A stretch of DNA of 64,000 nt from Halovenus amylolytica (lineage in GTDB: Archaea > Halobacteriota > Halobacteria > Halobacteriales > Haloarculaceae). Both the position numbers and the translations under genes were made by a program. A model generated the notes under the pieces. It saw nothing but the letters and a program-made list of their open reading frames with translations. It was not told the origin of the DNA and ran no database searches. The stretch lies in the NCBI GenBank assembly GCA_004015825.1, contig SAYS01000007.1, forward strand, positions 124,001 through 188,000, given 5' to 3'. Below are positions 45,967-54,943 of this stretch, piece by piece; the first letter of the stretch is position 1; the number at the start of each line of letters is the position of its first letter.

Positions 45967-45983
45967 TTTAGGTTGGCCAAAAA
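45967..45983. promoter_or_regulatory. DtxR-like box, site 3 (degenerate)
   Basis: TTTAGGTTGGCCAAAAA keeps the left arm and part of the right. Spacing to site 2 is about 36 bp centre to centre. It also abuts the stop of the oxidoreductase gene. Confidence 0.45.
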
Positions 45984-45989
45984 CCCACT

Positions 45990-46712
45990 CTAGAGGCTGG
46001 GGTGGGTGATCTGTTCATCCGGGTGGAGTGATTCGAACCGGTCGCACATCGCTTCGAGCGCTTTCGTTTCGCGTCGCCGGCTCTCCTCCTCGCTGATCTC
46101 CTCACAGCCCGGTGGGAGATCGCGCCCCCGGTCGGTGAAGTAGCCGTCCGGGGCGACCCAGTCGTGATAGAACGGTCGGTCGTCGGCTTCGAGCAGCGCG
46201 ACCGCGACCTCGGCACCGTGGCCAGCACAGACGACCGCCTGGTGTGATTTCTCGGCGAGCCGACCGGCGGCATAGAGCCCGTCGACACCAGTGCGACCCT
46301 GTTCGTCCGTATCGACGAACGTCTTGCCACGGTCGATGAAGCCGACGCCGTCGATCGTTTCGAGATAGTCGACCGTGTTCTTCGTCGCAGCGATGACGTA
46401 CTCGGTCCGGAAGCGGTCACCCGACTCCGTCTCGACCGCGAACCCGTCGTCGGTCTGCTCGACGTGGGTGACTCTGCCATCGTGTCGCTCACAGCCTGCT
46501 CGGTCGGCCTGTTCGCCCATCAGATCGAGCAACTGACGGGGGTTGACGCCGGCCGGGAAGCCGGGGAAGTTCTCGATGTGGGCATTTCTTCGCAGGATCG
46601 ACTCGCCCGTGTCGACGATGAGTGTGTCCATACCGTGACGTGCCGTGAAAATCCCCGCCGAACGGCCGGCGACGCCGCCACCGACGATCAGGACGTCTGT
46701 TGGAACGGTCAT
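45990..46712 (-). CDS. FAD/NAD(P)-dependent oxidoreductase, thioredoxin-reductase-like
   Basis: A 240-residue flavoprotein. The FAD motif is VLIVGGGVAGRSAGIFTARH near the N-terminus, and GRTGVDGLYAAGRLAEKSHQ closes the FAD site. There is no CxxC redox pair and the NADPH domain is missing, so it is not a true thioredoxin reductase. ENFPGFPAGVNPRQLLDL is present as in TrxB-like proteins. The substrate is unknown. Confidence 0.82.
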   Translation of the reverse strand: MTVPTDVLIVGGGVAGRSAGIFTARHGMDTLIVDTGESILRRNAHIENFPGFPAGVNPRQLLDLMGEQADRAGCERHDGRVTHVEQTDDGFAVETESGDRFRTEYVIAATKNTVDYLETIDGVGFIDRGKTFVDTDEQGRTGVDGLYAAGRLAEKSHQAVVCAGHGAEVAVALLEADDRPFYHDWVAPDGYFTDRGRDLPPGCEEISEEESRRRETKALEAMCDRFESLHPDEQITHPSL

Positions 46713-46829
46713 ACGAGTGCTTAGAACTCACCGTTGATTAATCCGCGACCCGCTGGCGGTCGAACATCTCTCTAACCGGCGAGAGCAGTCACGAAATGTC
46801 GGGGCAGTGGTTGGATTGCTCGAAAGGAA

Positions 46830-47591
46830 TCACTCGGGAAGTGGACAGTCGTCGGGAACGACCTGCTGGTCGAGCGCGTCGACGGTCTGTTCCAGTACGG
46901 GCACCATATTCTCGGTATCCTCGCGGTTGTACTCGATCAGTCGCTCCAGCGAGCCGTCGACACCGCGTTCGTGTTCGTGCCAGAGCCGGACCGCCTCCCG
47001 CCCGTCGACGTCGGGAAGCTCGCGCTCGATCCCCAGCGTCCGTTCGATCTCGCTCAGCCCGCCGGAGAGGCCGAGTTTCCGGCAGGTCGGCATGAGATCG
47101 ATGTGTGGGAAATCGAGATCGATGCCGAAGGAGTGCTCCAGAAACGGGATATCGAACCGGGCGCCGTTGAACGTGACGAGCAAGCCAGCATCCGCGAAGG
47201 CGGCAGTGAGTTCCTCGGCAGTCAGGTCGTCACCGCGGACGAGTGTCCGTGTCTGCCCATCCTGGTAGAGCGAGACCGTGGTGACGACGCTCGTGTGGTG
47301 GTCCAGCCCCGTCGTCTCGATATCGAAAAAGCAGGCCTGCTCCCGGAAACTCTCGTAGAGCCGCCAGCGGGCACCCGTCGGAAACACCTCGTCAAAATAC
47401 GAGACGTCGTCGGCCTCGATGGCGTGCTCACCCTGTTCGATGAACGCTTCGATCCGCTCGGCGCGTGTCGGACCAACGCCCTCGCAGCTGTCGTCGAACT
47501 CCGTCCAGTGGGTGATCCCCTGTTTCCACAGTCGTCGCTCGATCGTCTCGCCGATGCCCTCGGCCCCCAGGAACGAATTTTCGACGCGCAC
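46830..47591 (-). CDS. DEDD-type exonuclease-like protein (RNase H fold, YprB-like)
   Basis: A 253-residue protein. A helix-hairpin-helix-like N-terminus (FLGAEGIGETIERRLWKQGI) is followed by a DnaQ/YprB core: FDIETTGLD (ExoI), LVTFNGARFDIPFL (ExoII) and YNREDTENM (ExoIII). All catalytic acids are visible. It probably trims DNA or RNA; the substrate is unknown. Confidence 0.85.
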   Translation of the reverse strand: MRVENSFLGAEGIGETIERRLWKQGITHWTEFDDSCEGVGPTRAERIEAFIEQGEHAIEADDVSYFDEVFPTGARWRLYESFREQACFFDIETTGLDHHTSVVTTVSLYQDGQTRTLVRGDDLTAEELTAAFADAGLLVTFNGARFDIPFLEHSFGIDLDFPHIDLMPTCRKLGLSGGLSEIERTLGIERELPDVDGREAVRLWHEHERGVDGSLERLIEYNREDTENMVPVLEQTVDALDQQVVPDDCPLPE

Positions 47592-47770
47592 AGGTGTACT
47601 CTGCGAGCACCCGGATTAATCGTTACGGTCGCACCGGTCGCAGATCCACGACTGTCTGTCCGGTAGCTTCTGAATGTACGGCCCATCGGACGGGGCACGT
47701 AACCAATCAGTCACCGCCTACGCCCGTTCAGGAAGACCAATACAAGATAGGAAGCGGGCCAGGTGTCAGT

Positions 47771-48124
47771 ATGGCGACCAGTGCTGATACGGCTGATCTG
47801 TTTCCCGAGACGCCCGCCATGGACCGCGAGCAGTTGCTCTGGGTGACAGCGATCCTCTTTTTTGGCATCGGTGATCTGGTGACGACGTCGATCGGGATCC
47901 AGGCGAGTCACGTCTCAGAGACCGGAACGCTTCAGGAACCCCTGCTCCGGCAGTTCGGACTGGTTTCGGTCCCGGGGCTGAAACTCGCGGTGTTTGCCGG
48001 CTTTTTCGCCTGCTGGCGACTCATCCCGCGTCCGCACAATCTGGGTGTCCCACTCGCTCTGACGACCGTCGGTGCCCTCGTCACTGTCTGGAACGCTGTG
48101 GTCATCGTCGGCCCTGTGCTGTAA
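47771..48124 (+). CDS. Four-helix membrane protein
   Basis: A 117-residue protein with three or four hydrophobic segments (LLWVTAILFFGIGDLVTTSI, LKLAVFAGFFACWRL, LTTVGALVTVWNAVVIVGPV). ATG 47771 was chosen over an upstream ATG at 47594. It resembles conserved haloarchaeal proteins without a known role. No operon partners. Confidence 0.68.
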   Translation: MATSADTADLFPETPAMDREQLLWVTAILFFGIGDLVTTSIGIQASHVSETGTLQEPLLRQFGLVSVPGLKLAVFAGFFACWRLIPRPHNLGVPLALTTVGALVTVWNAVVIVGPVL

Positions 48125-48224
48125 GCTCGAAGAGTTATCCAAAATGGAGGGGGGTCACCGGGGATCGGAGAGCCGGTGTGGCCGCGAGGGATCAGACGGC
48201 CACAGACAGGGTGGTCGCCCAGCG

Positions 48225-48455
48225 TCAGCGCTTGTACTCCTTACCGAGGACGAGGCCTGCAACGTTTGCAGCCACCAGTCCCGCAACCACGGCGGGGGAC
48301 TGCTGTGCGACACCTGCCGCAAGCAGCGACAGGAGGACGAACGGAATGACGATCGCACTCCAGAACCCGAGCAGTCGAACGGGGTATTCGACAGCGGACT
48401 GGAGGGTCTGTCGGTCGGTGCTGGCAATCGGATCGAGCGGGGTGGCGCTGGACAT
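48225..48455 (-). CDS. Small two-helix membrane protein
   Basis: ATG 48455 gives 76 residues (MSSATPLDPIASTDRQTLQS) with two helices (LLGFWSAIVIPFVLLSLLAA and AVVAGLVAANVAGLVLG). A TATA (TTTATATA at about 48492-48499, minus strand) lies upstream. Uncharacterised. Confidence 0.62.
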   Translation of the reverse strand: MSSATPLDPIASTDRQTLQSAVEYPVRLLGFWSAIVIPFVLLSLLAAGVAQQSPAVVAGLVAANVAGLVLGKEYKR

Positions 48456-48658
48456 TGTGGCTCTCCTTACTCCTGTCCACGCACCATACCCGTATATAAA
48501 CGCGAGATTACTAGCGCTATTTCGGTTCTTTTTCACCAGGATTCACAGGAGTAGTAACATTTTATATAGAACTACTAACGTTTTATGAGTGTCTCAGACA
48601 CCGTTAGAAGTTTTATTCTCTCCTCTAAGACGAGATCTCCCGAAGAGAGCGACGAACA

Positions 48659-51067
48659 CTACGAAACGCGGACAGTTCGTGTTCGAACGACAGGTTCGAG
48701 GGACAGATCCGGGAAGACAGCGCGGACGGCAAACGTTAACTCGTCAGTATCGCCGCCGAAGACGCCGACCGGGAGGGTCGTTTCGCCGAGGTAGGTCGCC
48801 TTCTCGGTCATCTCGACACCGTTTACCGTCACCGAAAGCGAAGCGCGTGCGTCACCTGCCGTCGACTGGACTGTGACCTCACACAGTTCGCGCTCACCGC
48901 GGGGGATCGTCTCCGGGAACGTACCCCAGTCGACGGACACGGCGGGCAACGCTCCCGCACCCTCGTGGATCTGTTCGGCCACGCCCTCGGTGACGCCCGC
49001 AGCAGCGAGTTTCGACGGCGTCGACGAGGCGACGTCGCCCGGCGTCTGGAAGCCAGCTGCTGCGAGTGTGCGCGCCCGCTTTGCACCCACGCCGTCGATG
49101 GCGGTCAGGCCGACTGCGTCCTCACTGACACCGGTCTCGACGCGGGCTTCGATCCGACAGACCAGATTCGCCTGTGTCGGCGTGCCGAACCGGTCGAGGA
49201 TCGCGCGCAAGGCGGCGAGCAAGCGGAGCGCATTCTGGCGGATAATCCAGGCGTCGCTCCGTAGCGTCGAGGGCGTCGTGTTACTCATGCCAGCCTCCAG
49301 GATGGCGAGTACCTTCCGCCGGCCCGGATCGAGTCCCTCGGCCCGGTTGCCGAGGACGGCGTCGATCGCGTCTTCCTCGTCGGAGCGCGCACTGACGCTG
49401 TCGAACTCGGAGGCGGTCGCGATCGCTTTCAGCACGTCGATCGACGCGAACTCCTCGCGGTCTGCGAGATCCGCGAAGCGGCGAGCGGTCGTCAGTTCGA
49501 GGTAGAACTTCGAGGTGAGCCGTCCGAGCGGCGTCGGTTCGATCGAGAGTCCGTCCATCGCGACGAACTCGCGGTCGACGAGCCACTCCAGGGTATCGCT
49601 GACACGTGAACGGAGTTTCTCGCCGGAGACGTAGGAGCCGCCTCGCTGTGCACGGACGTAGTAGAAGGTCGTCTCCAGCCAGTCCATCGCACCGTCGACG
49701 TCTGTGACGGTTCCGAGTGCGATTTCGGCGTTGAGGTGGACCGCCAGATCGCTGGCCGGCGGCCCCGACGTCTCTGTTCCACCGGTTCCGGTTCGGTCGG
49801 CCAGTCGGGACTCGATCGTCTTCCCGTCCCGGAGGAGTTGGCGAAAGCGGTCGACCGAGGAGCCATCACAGACGATCCAGGCGTAGCCCTTGTCGTCGTA
49901 GCCCGGTCGGCCGGCCCGGCCGAGCATCTGGAGGATATCCAGCGGGCTCATCTCTACCTCACCTTCAAGTGGGTCGTGGTGTTTCGTATCCCGGATCACG
50001 ACACACCGCGCTGGCAGGTTGACACCCCAGGCGAGCGTCGAGGTCGAAAACAGGAGCTGGATTTTCCCCTCGCGAAACCAGCGCTCGACGCGGTTCTTGT
50101 CGTCGCGGGAGAGCCCGGCATGGTGAAAGCCAACCCCGTCGAGAACCGACTGCCGGAGCGTGTCGTCGGAGAGTTCGTCAGTCGCAGTATGGAAATCGTA
50201 GTCCCCGCGCGCGCCCATCGGAATGTCGCGCTGGGCGAGTTCGTCGCGCGACTTCTTGGCTGCCTGAACCGTATCCTGCCGCGAGGCGACGAAGACCAGC
50301 GCCTGGCCCTCCTCGCGGATGTGTTGTTCGGCGAGATCCAGCGCGCGATACAGTCGGCGGTACTTGTCCGCGAAGGCGTTCTCGCCGTGAGTGTAGGTCG
50401 CAACGTCCGCATCCAGCGGGACGGGGCGGTAGTCGTCGTCGAAGGAGAAGGTCGTCTCCGGGGGCGCGTCGAGCCAGGCAGCCACGTCGTCGGTGTTCGG
50501 CATCGTCGCCGAGAGGGCGACGACCCGGGGATCACAGAGGCGGCGCAGGCGGGAGATCGTCACTTCGAGGACGCTGCCACGCTGTTCGGAGTCGAGCAGG
50601 TGGACCTCGTCGATGATACAGCAGTCGATATCGGTCACGAAGGAGTACCGGCGGGAGTCGTGCTTGCGAGTCGCGGAGTCGGCCTTCTCGGGGGTCATCA
50701 CCAGGATATCGGCGCGTTCGGCCCGGCGGGGGTTCAGATCGCGTTCGCCGGTGACGACGTACACCGAGTAGCCCAGTTCCTCGAAGCGGTCCCACTCCCG
50801 CTCTTTCTCGTTGGTCAGCGCGCGCAGCGGGGCGAGAAACAGCGCCGTCCCGCCGTCTTGGAGGGTCCGACAGATCGCAACCTCCGCGACGGCCGTCTTG
50901 CCGCTGGCGGTCGGTGCGCTGACGACGATGTTCTCCTCGGAGTCGAGCAGTGCCGGCAGTGTCTCCGACTGCATGCGGTTGAACCGCTCGAAGGGAAACG
51001 CCCCGGTGAAGTCGGGAAGAACGTCGGCGACGGCGATTTCCGTCCCGGTGTCCGCGCTGTGGGTCAC
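48659..51067 (-). CDS. Ski2/Hel308-like helicase with Sec63-type C-terminus
   Basis: About 802 residues from GTG 51067 (the frame is open to a TTG at 51157). Walker A is APTASGKT, Walker B is CIIDEVHLLD, motif III is LSATMPNTDD, motif VI is QMLGRAGRPG. A winged helix, a ratchet-like domain and a C-terminal HhH (GLTAIDGVGAKRARTLAAAG) plus a beta-sandwich follow. This is the haloarchaeal second Hel308-type/Brr2-Sec63-like helicase. It likely remodels stalled forks or RNA; which is not decided by sequence. Confidence 0.85.
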   Translation of the reverse strand: MTHSADTGTEIAVADVLPDFTGAFPFERFNRMQSETLPALLDSEENIVVSAPTASGKTAVAEVAICRTLQDGGTALFLAPLRALTNEKEREWDRFEELGYSVYVVTGERDLNPRRAERADILVMTPEKADSATRKHDSRRYSFVTDIDCCIIDEVHLLDSEQRGSVLEVTISRLRRLCDPRVVALSATMPNTDDVAAWLDAPPETTFSFDDDYRPVPLDADVATYTHGENAFADKYRRLYRALDLAEQHIREEGQALVFVASRQDTVQAAKKSRDELAQRDIPMGARGDYDFHTATDELSDDTLRQSVLDGVGFHHAGLSRDDKNRVERWFREGKIQLLFSTSTLAWGVNLPARCVVIRDTKHHDPLEGEVEMSPLDILQMLGRAGRPGYDDKGYAWIVCDGSSVDRFRQLLRDGKTIESRLADRTGTGGTETSGPPASDLAVHLNAEIALGTVTDVDGAMDWLETTFYYVRAQRGGSYVSGEKLRSRVSDTLEWLVDREFVAMDGLSIEPTPLGRLTSKFYLELTTARRFADLADREEFASIDVLKAIATASEFDSVSARSDEEDAIDAVLGNRAEGLDPGRRKVLAILEAGMSNTTPSTLRSDAWIIRQNALRLLAALRAILDRFGTPTQANLVCRIEARVETGVSEDAVGLTAIDGVGAKRARTLAAAGFQTPGDVASSTPSKLAAAGVTEGVAEQIHEGAGALPAVSVDWGTFPETIPRGERELCEVTVQSTAGDARASLSVTVNGVEMTEKATYLGETTLPVGVFGGDTDELTFAVRAVFPDLSLEPVVRTRTVRVS

Positions 51068-51336
51068 ATCGGGAGACAGGGAGCAGTGCACATAGGCGTT
51101 TCTGTCGCGGGCTGGCTGCTGGTCCTGGGAGCAGAGAAATAGACTTGTATTAATCAAGTTGGTTAAACCAAGTTAGTTTCGCGAATCGAACGACTGCGTC
51201 GGTTTTCCGAAGAATAGGCCAGTTCATACTGGGGGTTCTCGTCGCGGTTGGCAGTGTGGGCTCGCTGTTCAACGAGACAGTACTGACTGGAAGAGCCGGT
51301 GCACCTGATCCGCGACGTGTCCGAAGAAACAGCGTG

Positions 51337-51459
51337 TTACAGATACTCGACGGCCGATCCACACTGCTGACAGACAACTGCGAGCCGGTTCTTCCCGCTG
51401 TCGTGGACGTTCTTGACTGTGGTATCGCCGTGGCACATCTCGTCAGCAGCGTTCGCCAT
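51337..51459 (-). CDS. Very small zinc-finger protein (40 residues)
   Basis: A 41-codon frame from ATG 51459: it starts MANAADEMCHGDTTVKNVHD and ends CQQCGSAVEYL. C9/H10 and C33/C36 (CQQC) would form one zinc site. Size and pattern match the haloarchaeal micro zinc-finger proteins, several of which affect swarming and biofilm in Haloferax. It sits alone in the gap 51158-51536. Confidence 0.7.
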   Translation of the reverse strand: MANAADEMCHGDTTVKNVHDSGKNRLAVVCQQCGSAVEYL

Positions 51460-51536
51460 ACAGGGAGAAACAACGCTGTGAGCTAAGCAGTCCACCCAGC
51501 CTATACAGGTGGGTTTAAATCATCAATTTCACATAA

Positions 51537-52217
51537 TTATTCGGGTGAGTAGATCTGTTCACACGCCAGGCAGACGACCCGTTCCTCGTCGAGGCGTTCG
51601 TACCGACCGGTCCGGGCGCCGATGATGCCGCGTTCGCTCCAGGCAGCGTCACAGTGGTCCTGTGGACAGCGGTCGGGGATCGCCGTGTCGTCCTCGTGTT
51701 CCGCGACGACAGCTTCGAGTCTGTCGAGATTCCGCCGGCTCTCCGGATCGTCGAGTTCGGCCCTGAGATGTTCGAGATGGTCGCTCAGTTCGGCATCGGG
51801 TGGCTGCTCCTCGATCTCGAACTCCCGGTCCCGTGCGCCGCCCTGTCCGGAGAGAAATCCCGGGACAGTGGGCGTCTCCTGGTCGTCCTCCCGGATGTCG
51901 GGTTCGGAGTTCTCGGCATCGTCTGGAGTCGCCCGATCCTCGCCAGGAGTGCGGGATTGTGTGGCTCGCGGATCTGCATTCCACTCTCCCTGTGGCAGCG
52001 TCCGGTCGGAATGTGTTTCGTCGTCGCTCCGGAGCGAACCGAGCCGGGCGAGGACCAGTAACAGCGCTGGACCGACGAGAAGTGCTGCCAGAACGAGCGT
52101 CTGCCAGTCAGTGGTGTCCCCAAACTGCCCCAGGATAGCCAGATTCGACAGTAGTGGCCGCGAGACGAGCGCGAGTGCGAAAATGAAAAACAGAGCGGTC
52201 CCAACGAGTCGTTTCAT
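51537..52217 (-). CDS. Membrane protein with C-terminal zinc-ribbon-like tail
   Basis: A 226-residue protein: two N-terminal helices (GTALFFIFALALVSRPLLSN and LVLAALLVGPALLLVLARLG), a long acidic disordered middle, and a tail with RCPQDHCDAAW and VVCLACEQIY that could bind zinc. It starts 15 bp from the end of the HTH gene (minus strand), so co-transcription is likely. Function unknown. Confidence 0.65.
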   Translation of the reverse strand: MKRLVGTALFFIFALALVSRPLLSNLAILGQFGDTTDWQTLVLAALLVGPALLLVLARLGSLRSDDETHSDRTLPQGEWNADPRATQSRTPGEDRATPDDAENSEPDIREDDQETPTVPGFLSGQGGARDREFEIEEQPPDAELSDHLEHLRAELDDPESRRNLDRLEAVVAEHEDDTAIPDRCPQDHCDAAWSERGIIGARTGRYERLDEERVVCLACEQIYSPE

Positions 52218-52232
52218 CGTCCCGATCGGCGA

Positions 52233-53201
52233 CTACGCCAGCTCTTCGATGCCGGTCCGGTCGGCGATGAGGTTGCGCAGTTCGGAGCGGTCCTCGATAT
52301 CTTCCATCTCCGCCTGTTCGATCAGCGCCGTGCCGTCGACGGATTCACGCGGTGCGCGCTCGACGACGTACACCGAGTGGGTGCGCGTGACCTCGCCGAC
52401 CGAGGACATGATCCGGGCCCGTTTCTCGGCCGTTTTCGTGAACTCGGAGTGACCAGTCAGGACCTGCTCCTGCTGGCCCTCGTCCTCGCTGACGGTCTTG
52501 AACGGCGCGCGTTCGGTCGGGTGGACCTCGTAGCCGACGCGGGTGAGCACCGTGACGATCGCCTCGTCGTCCGGATCGACGTCCGGGCCGTCGGGTGGGT
52601 CGTCGGCCTTCCGGACGGAGTCACCGCCGTCTTCGAGCACCGACACCGGCGAGGTCAGCGGCGCGTCGAACAGATCCTCCAGTTCGGCCGCGACCTCGAC
52701 ACTCGCGTCCATCCCGTCCTCGTACTTCGAGACAGTCCGTCGCGAGACACCCAGTTCCTTGGCGAGTCGGCCGAGCGACCAGTCTTTCTGTTCGCGGGCA
52801 TCTTGCAGGACTTCACTGTCGATGTTGACGTAGAGGCCACCGGGAGCGGCGTAGATCAGCGGTGGAACGCCCTCGACGAACAGATCCATGGCCGTATCCG
52901 GCGAGAGGACTGGCACACCGTTGCGGAAGTAGACGACGCCGGGATCGAGATCCTGATCCCGTGTCCGGAGCCCGATCACCACCGGTGTCGCGTTCAGATA
53001 CCGTCCGAGGCGGCGCATCTCCGCCCCTGTTCGAGCGTCGAAGGCGTCGATGTTCCCGAGAATCTTCACCAACAGTACATCTTCGCCCCGGCGTGCTGCG
53101 ATATCGAAACTTTTCGGTCGGATTGCACAGCGGTCGCTAACTATGAAGCCAGCGTCTTCGAGCATCGCTGTGACGTTTCCAACCAGAGCTGACCGGGACA
53201 T
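52233..53201 (-). CDS. Putative HTH-type transcription regulator (MF_00584 family)
   Basis: A 322-residue protein. The N-terminal domain ([20 protein letters not shown]) is nuclease-fold-like, followed by a Cro/C1 HTH ([20 protein letters not shown]). The C-terminal third contains a second copy of a similar fold ([20 protein letters not shown]). It matches the archaeal conserved regulator family. Target genes unknown; divergent from tiaS. Confidence 0.85.
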   Translation of the reverse strand: MSRSALVGNVTAMLEDAGFIVSDRCAIRPKSFDIAARRGEDVLLVKILGNIDAFDARTGAEMRRLGRYLNATPVVIGLRTRDQDLDPGVVYFRNGVPVLSPDTAMDLFVEGVPPLIYAAPGGLYVNIDSEVLQDAREQKDWSLGRLAKELGVSRRTVSKYEDGMDASVEVAAELEDLFDAPLTSPVSVLEDGGDSVRKADDPPDGPDVDPDDEAIVTVLTRVGYEVHPTERAPFKTVSEDEGQQEQVLTGHSEFTKTAEKRARIMSSVGEVTRTHSVYVVERAPRESVDGTALIEQAEMEDIEDRSELRNLIADRTGIEELA

Positions 53202-53357
53202 TACTAGTGGGAGATATGCGTGTCGTCGTATATATGATTTGTGCCGCTCAGACGGCCCGTATCCGGCGTTTTCTGGAATATGTTGGAGAGTCTAGGGGTG
53301 TTCTGCTGGGACCGGACTCTCGAAAGGTGTTAGTGAATCTCGGCACTACCGCCCGTA

Positions 53358-54638
53358 GTGACAGTTATCGGGCTCGACGATACCGATTCGCGGGAGCTAG
53401 GGATGTGTACGACCTACGTCGCTACTCGCCTGGCCGCCCGCATCGAGCAGGCAGGCGGAACCGTCGAGCGACTGCTGCTCGTCCGGTGCAACCCCGCAGT
53501 CGAACACAAGACCCGGGGCAACGCCGCGCTGGCGGTTCATTGCGAGCTCGATACCGAGCAGGCACTCTCGCTCGCGGACGACCTGCTGGCGATGGCTGCG
53601 ACCGACGACGAACGGACGAATCCGGGAGCGGTCGTGGCGGACTGTGAGCCGGAGGATGTGCCCGACGAGGTGGCCACCTTCGCACGCGATGCAGTCAGGG
53701 ACCACCACGAGATCGATGCTACTCGACAACTCCGCGAACGGCTCGAATACAGCACTACGACGCGGGGGAACGGCCGCGGGCTCATCGGTGCGCTGGCGGC
53801 AGTCGGCGCGTGGCGAGCCCTCGACGAGTGGACCTACGAGTGTATCTCCTACCGCGAGCGCGAGCGCTGGGGGACCGAGCGAACGGTGGATTATGGGTCA
53901 ATCTTTGAGGCTGCCGACGCGGGCTATCCGACAGTCTGGGATACGGTCGACCGCGAGGAAGGCGTCGCGGTCTGTGTCCCACGAACGCCCTGTCCGATCC
54001 TCCACGGCATCCGTGGGGACGACCCCGATGCAGTCCGGGAGGTCGCGGAGATGATCGACGGTGAACCAGTGGAGCGACGGCAACTGTTCGTGACAAACCA
54101 GGGCACCGACGCACACCTCCAGGATGGGACTCTGGAGACAGTTCGGGATGGGCGATCGTACCGGCTGACCGGGACCGTTACCGAACCGCCGGAGACGCGC
54201 GAGGGTGGGCACGTCTTTCTCGGGATTGGAGCGGAGGACGACGGAGAGGGGGACGAACGGTTGCAACTCGCGGCTTTCGAGCCGACGAAGCGCTTCCGGG
54301 ATCGAGTGCGGGCGCTCCGCGTCGGTGACCGTATTACGGTCTGTGGCGAGCTATCGGATGGGACGCTCAAACTGGAGAAATTCGCCGTGCGTGATCTCGT
54401 CATCACCGAGCAGGCGACGCCGAACTGTCCGGACTGTGGCCGGTCGATGAAATCCGCCGGCCGGTCGGCCGGGTATCGGTGTCGGGACTGTGGGACGAGC
54501 GCAGATGGGAAAGTCGAGAACACGATTGAACGGGAGTTAGAGAAGGGGTGGTACGAGGTGCCCCCCTGTGCTCGGCGCCACATTGCGAAGCCGCTGATTC
54601 GTGGTGGGTTCGACGCCCCGACGCATCCCGAGAAGTAG
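53358..54638 (+). CDS. tiaS: tRNA(Ile2) agmatinylcytidine synthase
   Basis: A 426-residue enzyme that links agmatine to C34 of tRNA-Ile2 (CAU) so it reads AUA. GTG 53358 starts TVIGLDDTDSRELGMCTTYV, the kinase-like motif of this family. The C-terminal zinc ribbon is CPDCGRS / CRDCGTS. It is followed by a cloverleaf repeat and convergent hisF. Confidence 0.94.
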   Translation: MTVIGLDDTDSRELGMCTTYVATRLAARIEQAGGTVERLLLVRCNPAVEHKTRGNAALAVHCELDTEQALSLADDLLAMAATDDERTNPGAVVADCEPEDVPDEVATFARDAVRDHHEIDATRQLRERLEYSTTTRGNGRGLIGALAAVGAWRALDEWTYECISYRERERWGTERTVDYGSIFEAADAGYPTVWDTVDREEGVAVCVPRTPCPILHGIRGDDPDAVREVAEMIDGEPVERRQLFVTNQGTDAHLQDGTLETVRDGRSYRLTGTVTEPPETREGGHVFLGIGAEDDGEGDERLQLAAFEPTKRFRDRVRALRVGDRITVCGELSDGTLKLEKFAVRDLVITEQATPNCPDCGRSMKSAGRSAGYRCRDCGTSADGKVENTIERELEKGWYEVPPCARRHIAKPLIRGGFDAPTHPEK

Positions 54639-54673
54639 CAGTAATTTAGACAGCAGTGGGATTTGTCGCTACG

Positions 54674-54817
54674 AACAGCAAGAAAGCCCCGGCTGGCTCC
54701 AGTCGGGGGCACCGATAGACTCGCTTCGCTCGTCTATCGGAATAAGCACCGCAGACCGAAGGTCGAGGAGCGCAGCGAACCCCGGATGGTCGAACGCGCG
54801 GGGGCTTTCTTGCTGTT
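54674..54817. repeat. Cloverleaf-like dispersed repeat, copy 5 (internally deleted)
   Basis: Ends 54674-54690 and 54801-54817. It begins GGCTGGCTCC like copy 1 but lacks the complement and the whole central CCCCTTTCAG hairpin. A new small hairpin CCGATAGAC / GTCTATCGG is present. It lies between convergent tiaS and hisF. Confidence 0.75.
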
Positions 54818-54851
54818 CACAACGGTATTCTTGAGTTCGCCGTTTCCTGAG

Positions 54852-54867
54852 GGGGCTTTCTTGCTGT
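54852..54867. repeat. Solo end of the cloverleaf-like repeat
   Basis: GGGGCTTTCTTGCTGT, a lone right end 35 bp after copy 5, with no matching left end. Nothing else is recognisable between 54868 and 54943. Confidence 0.6.
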
Positions 54868-54943
54868 CCAAAACATAGCTAGCAGTTCAACCGAGGCCAT
54901 CACAAAAACAGAATTCACGCCAAACAGAACACTCAGACAGCCC

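Noticed and set aside
49736..51142. 468-codon plus-strand frame over the helicase
   Set aside because: Antisense shadow; the helicase on the minus strand carries all motifs.
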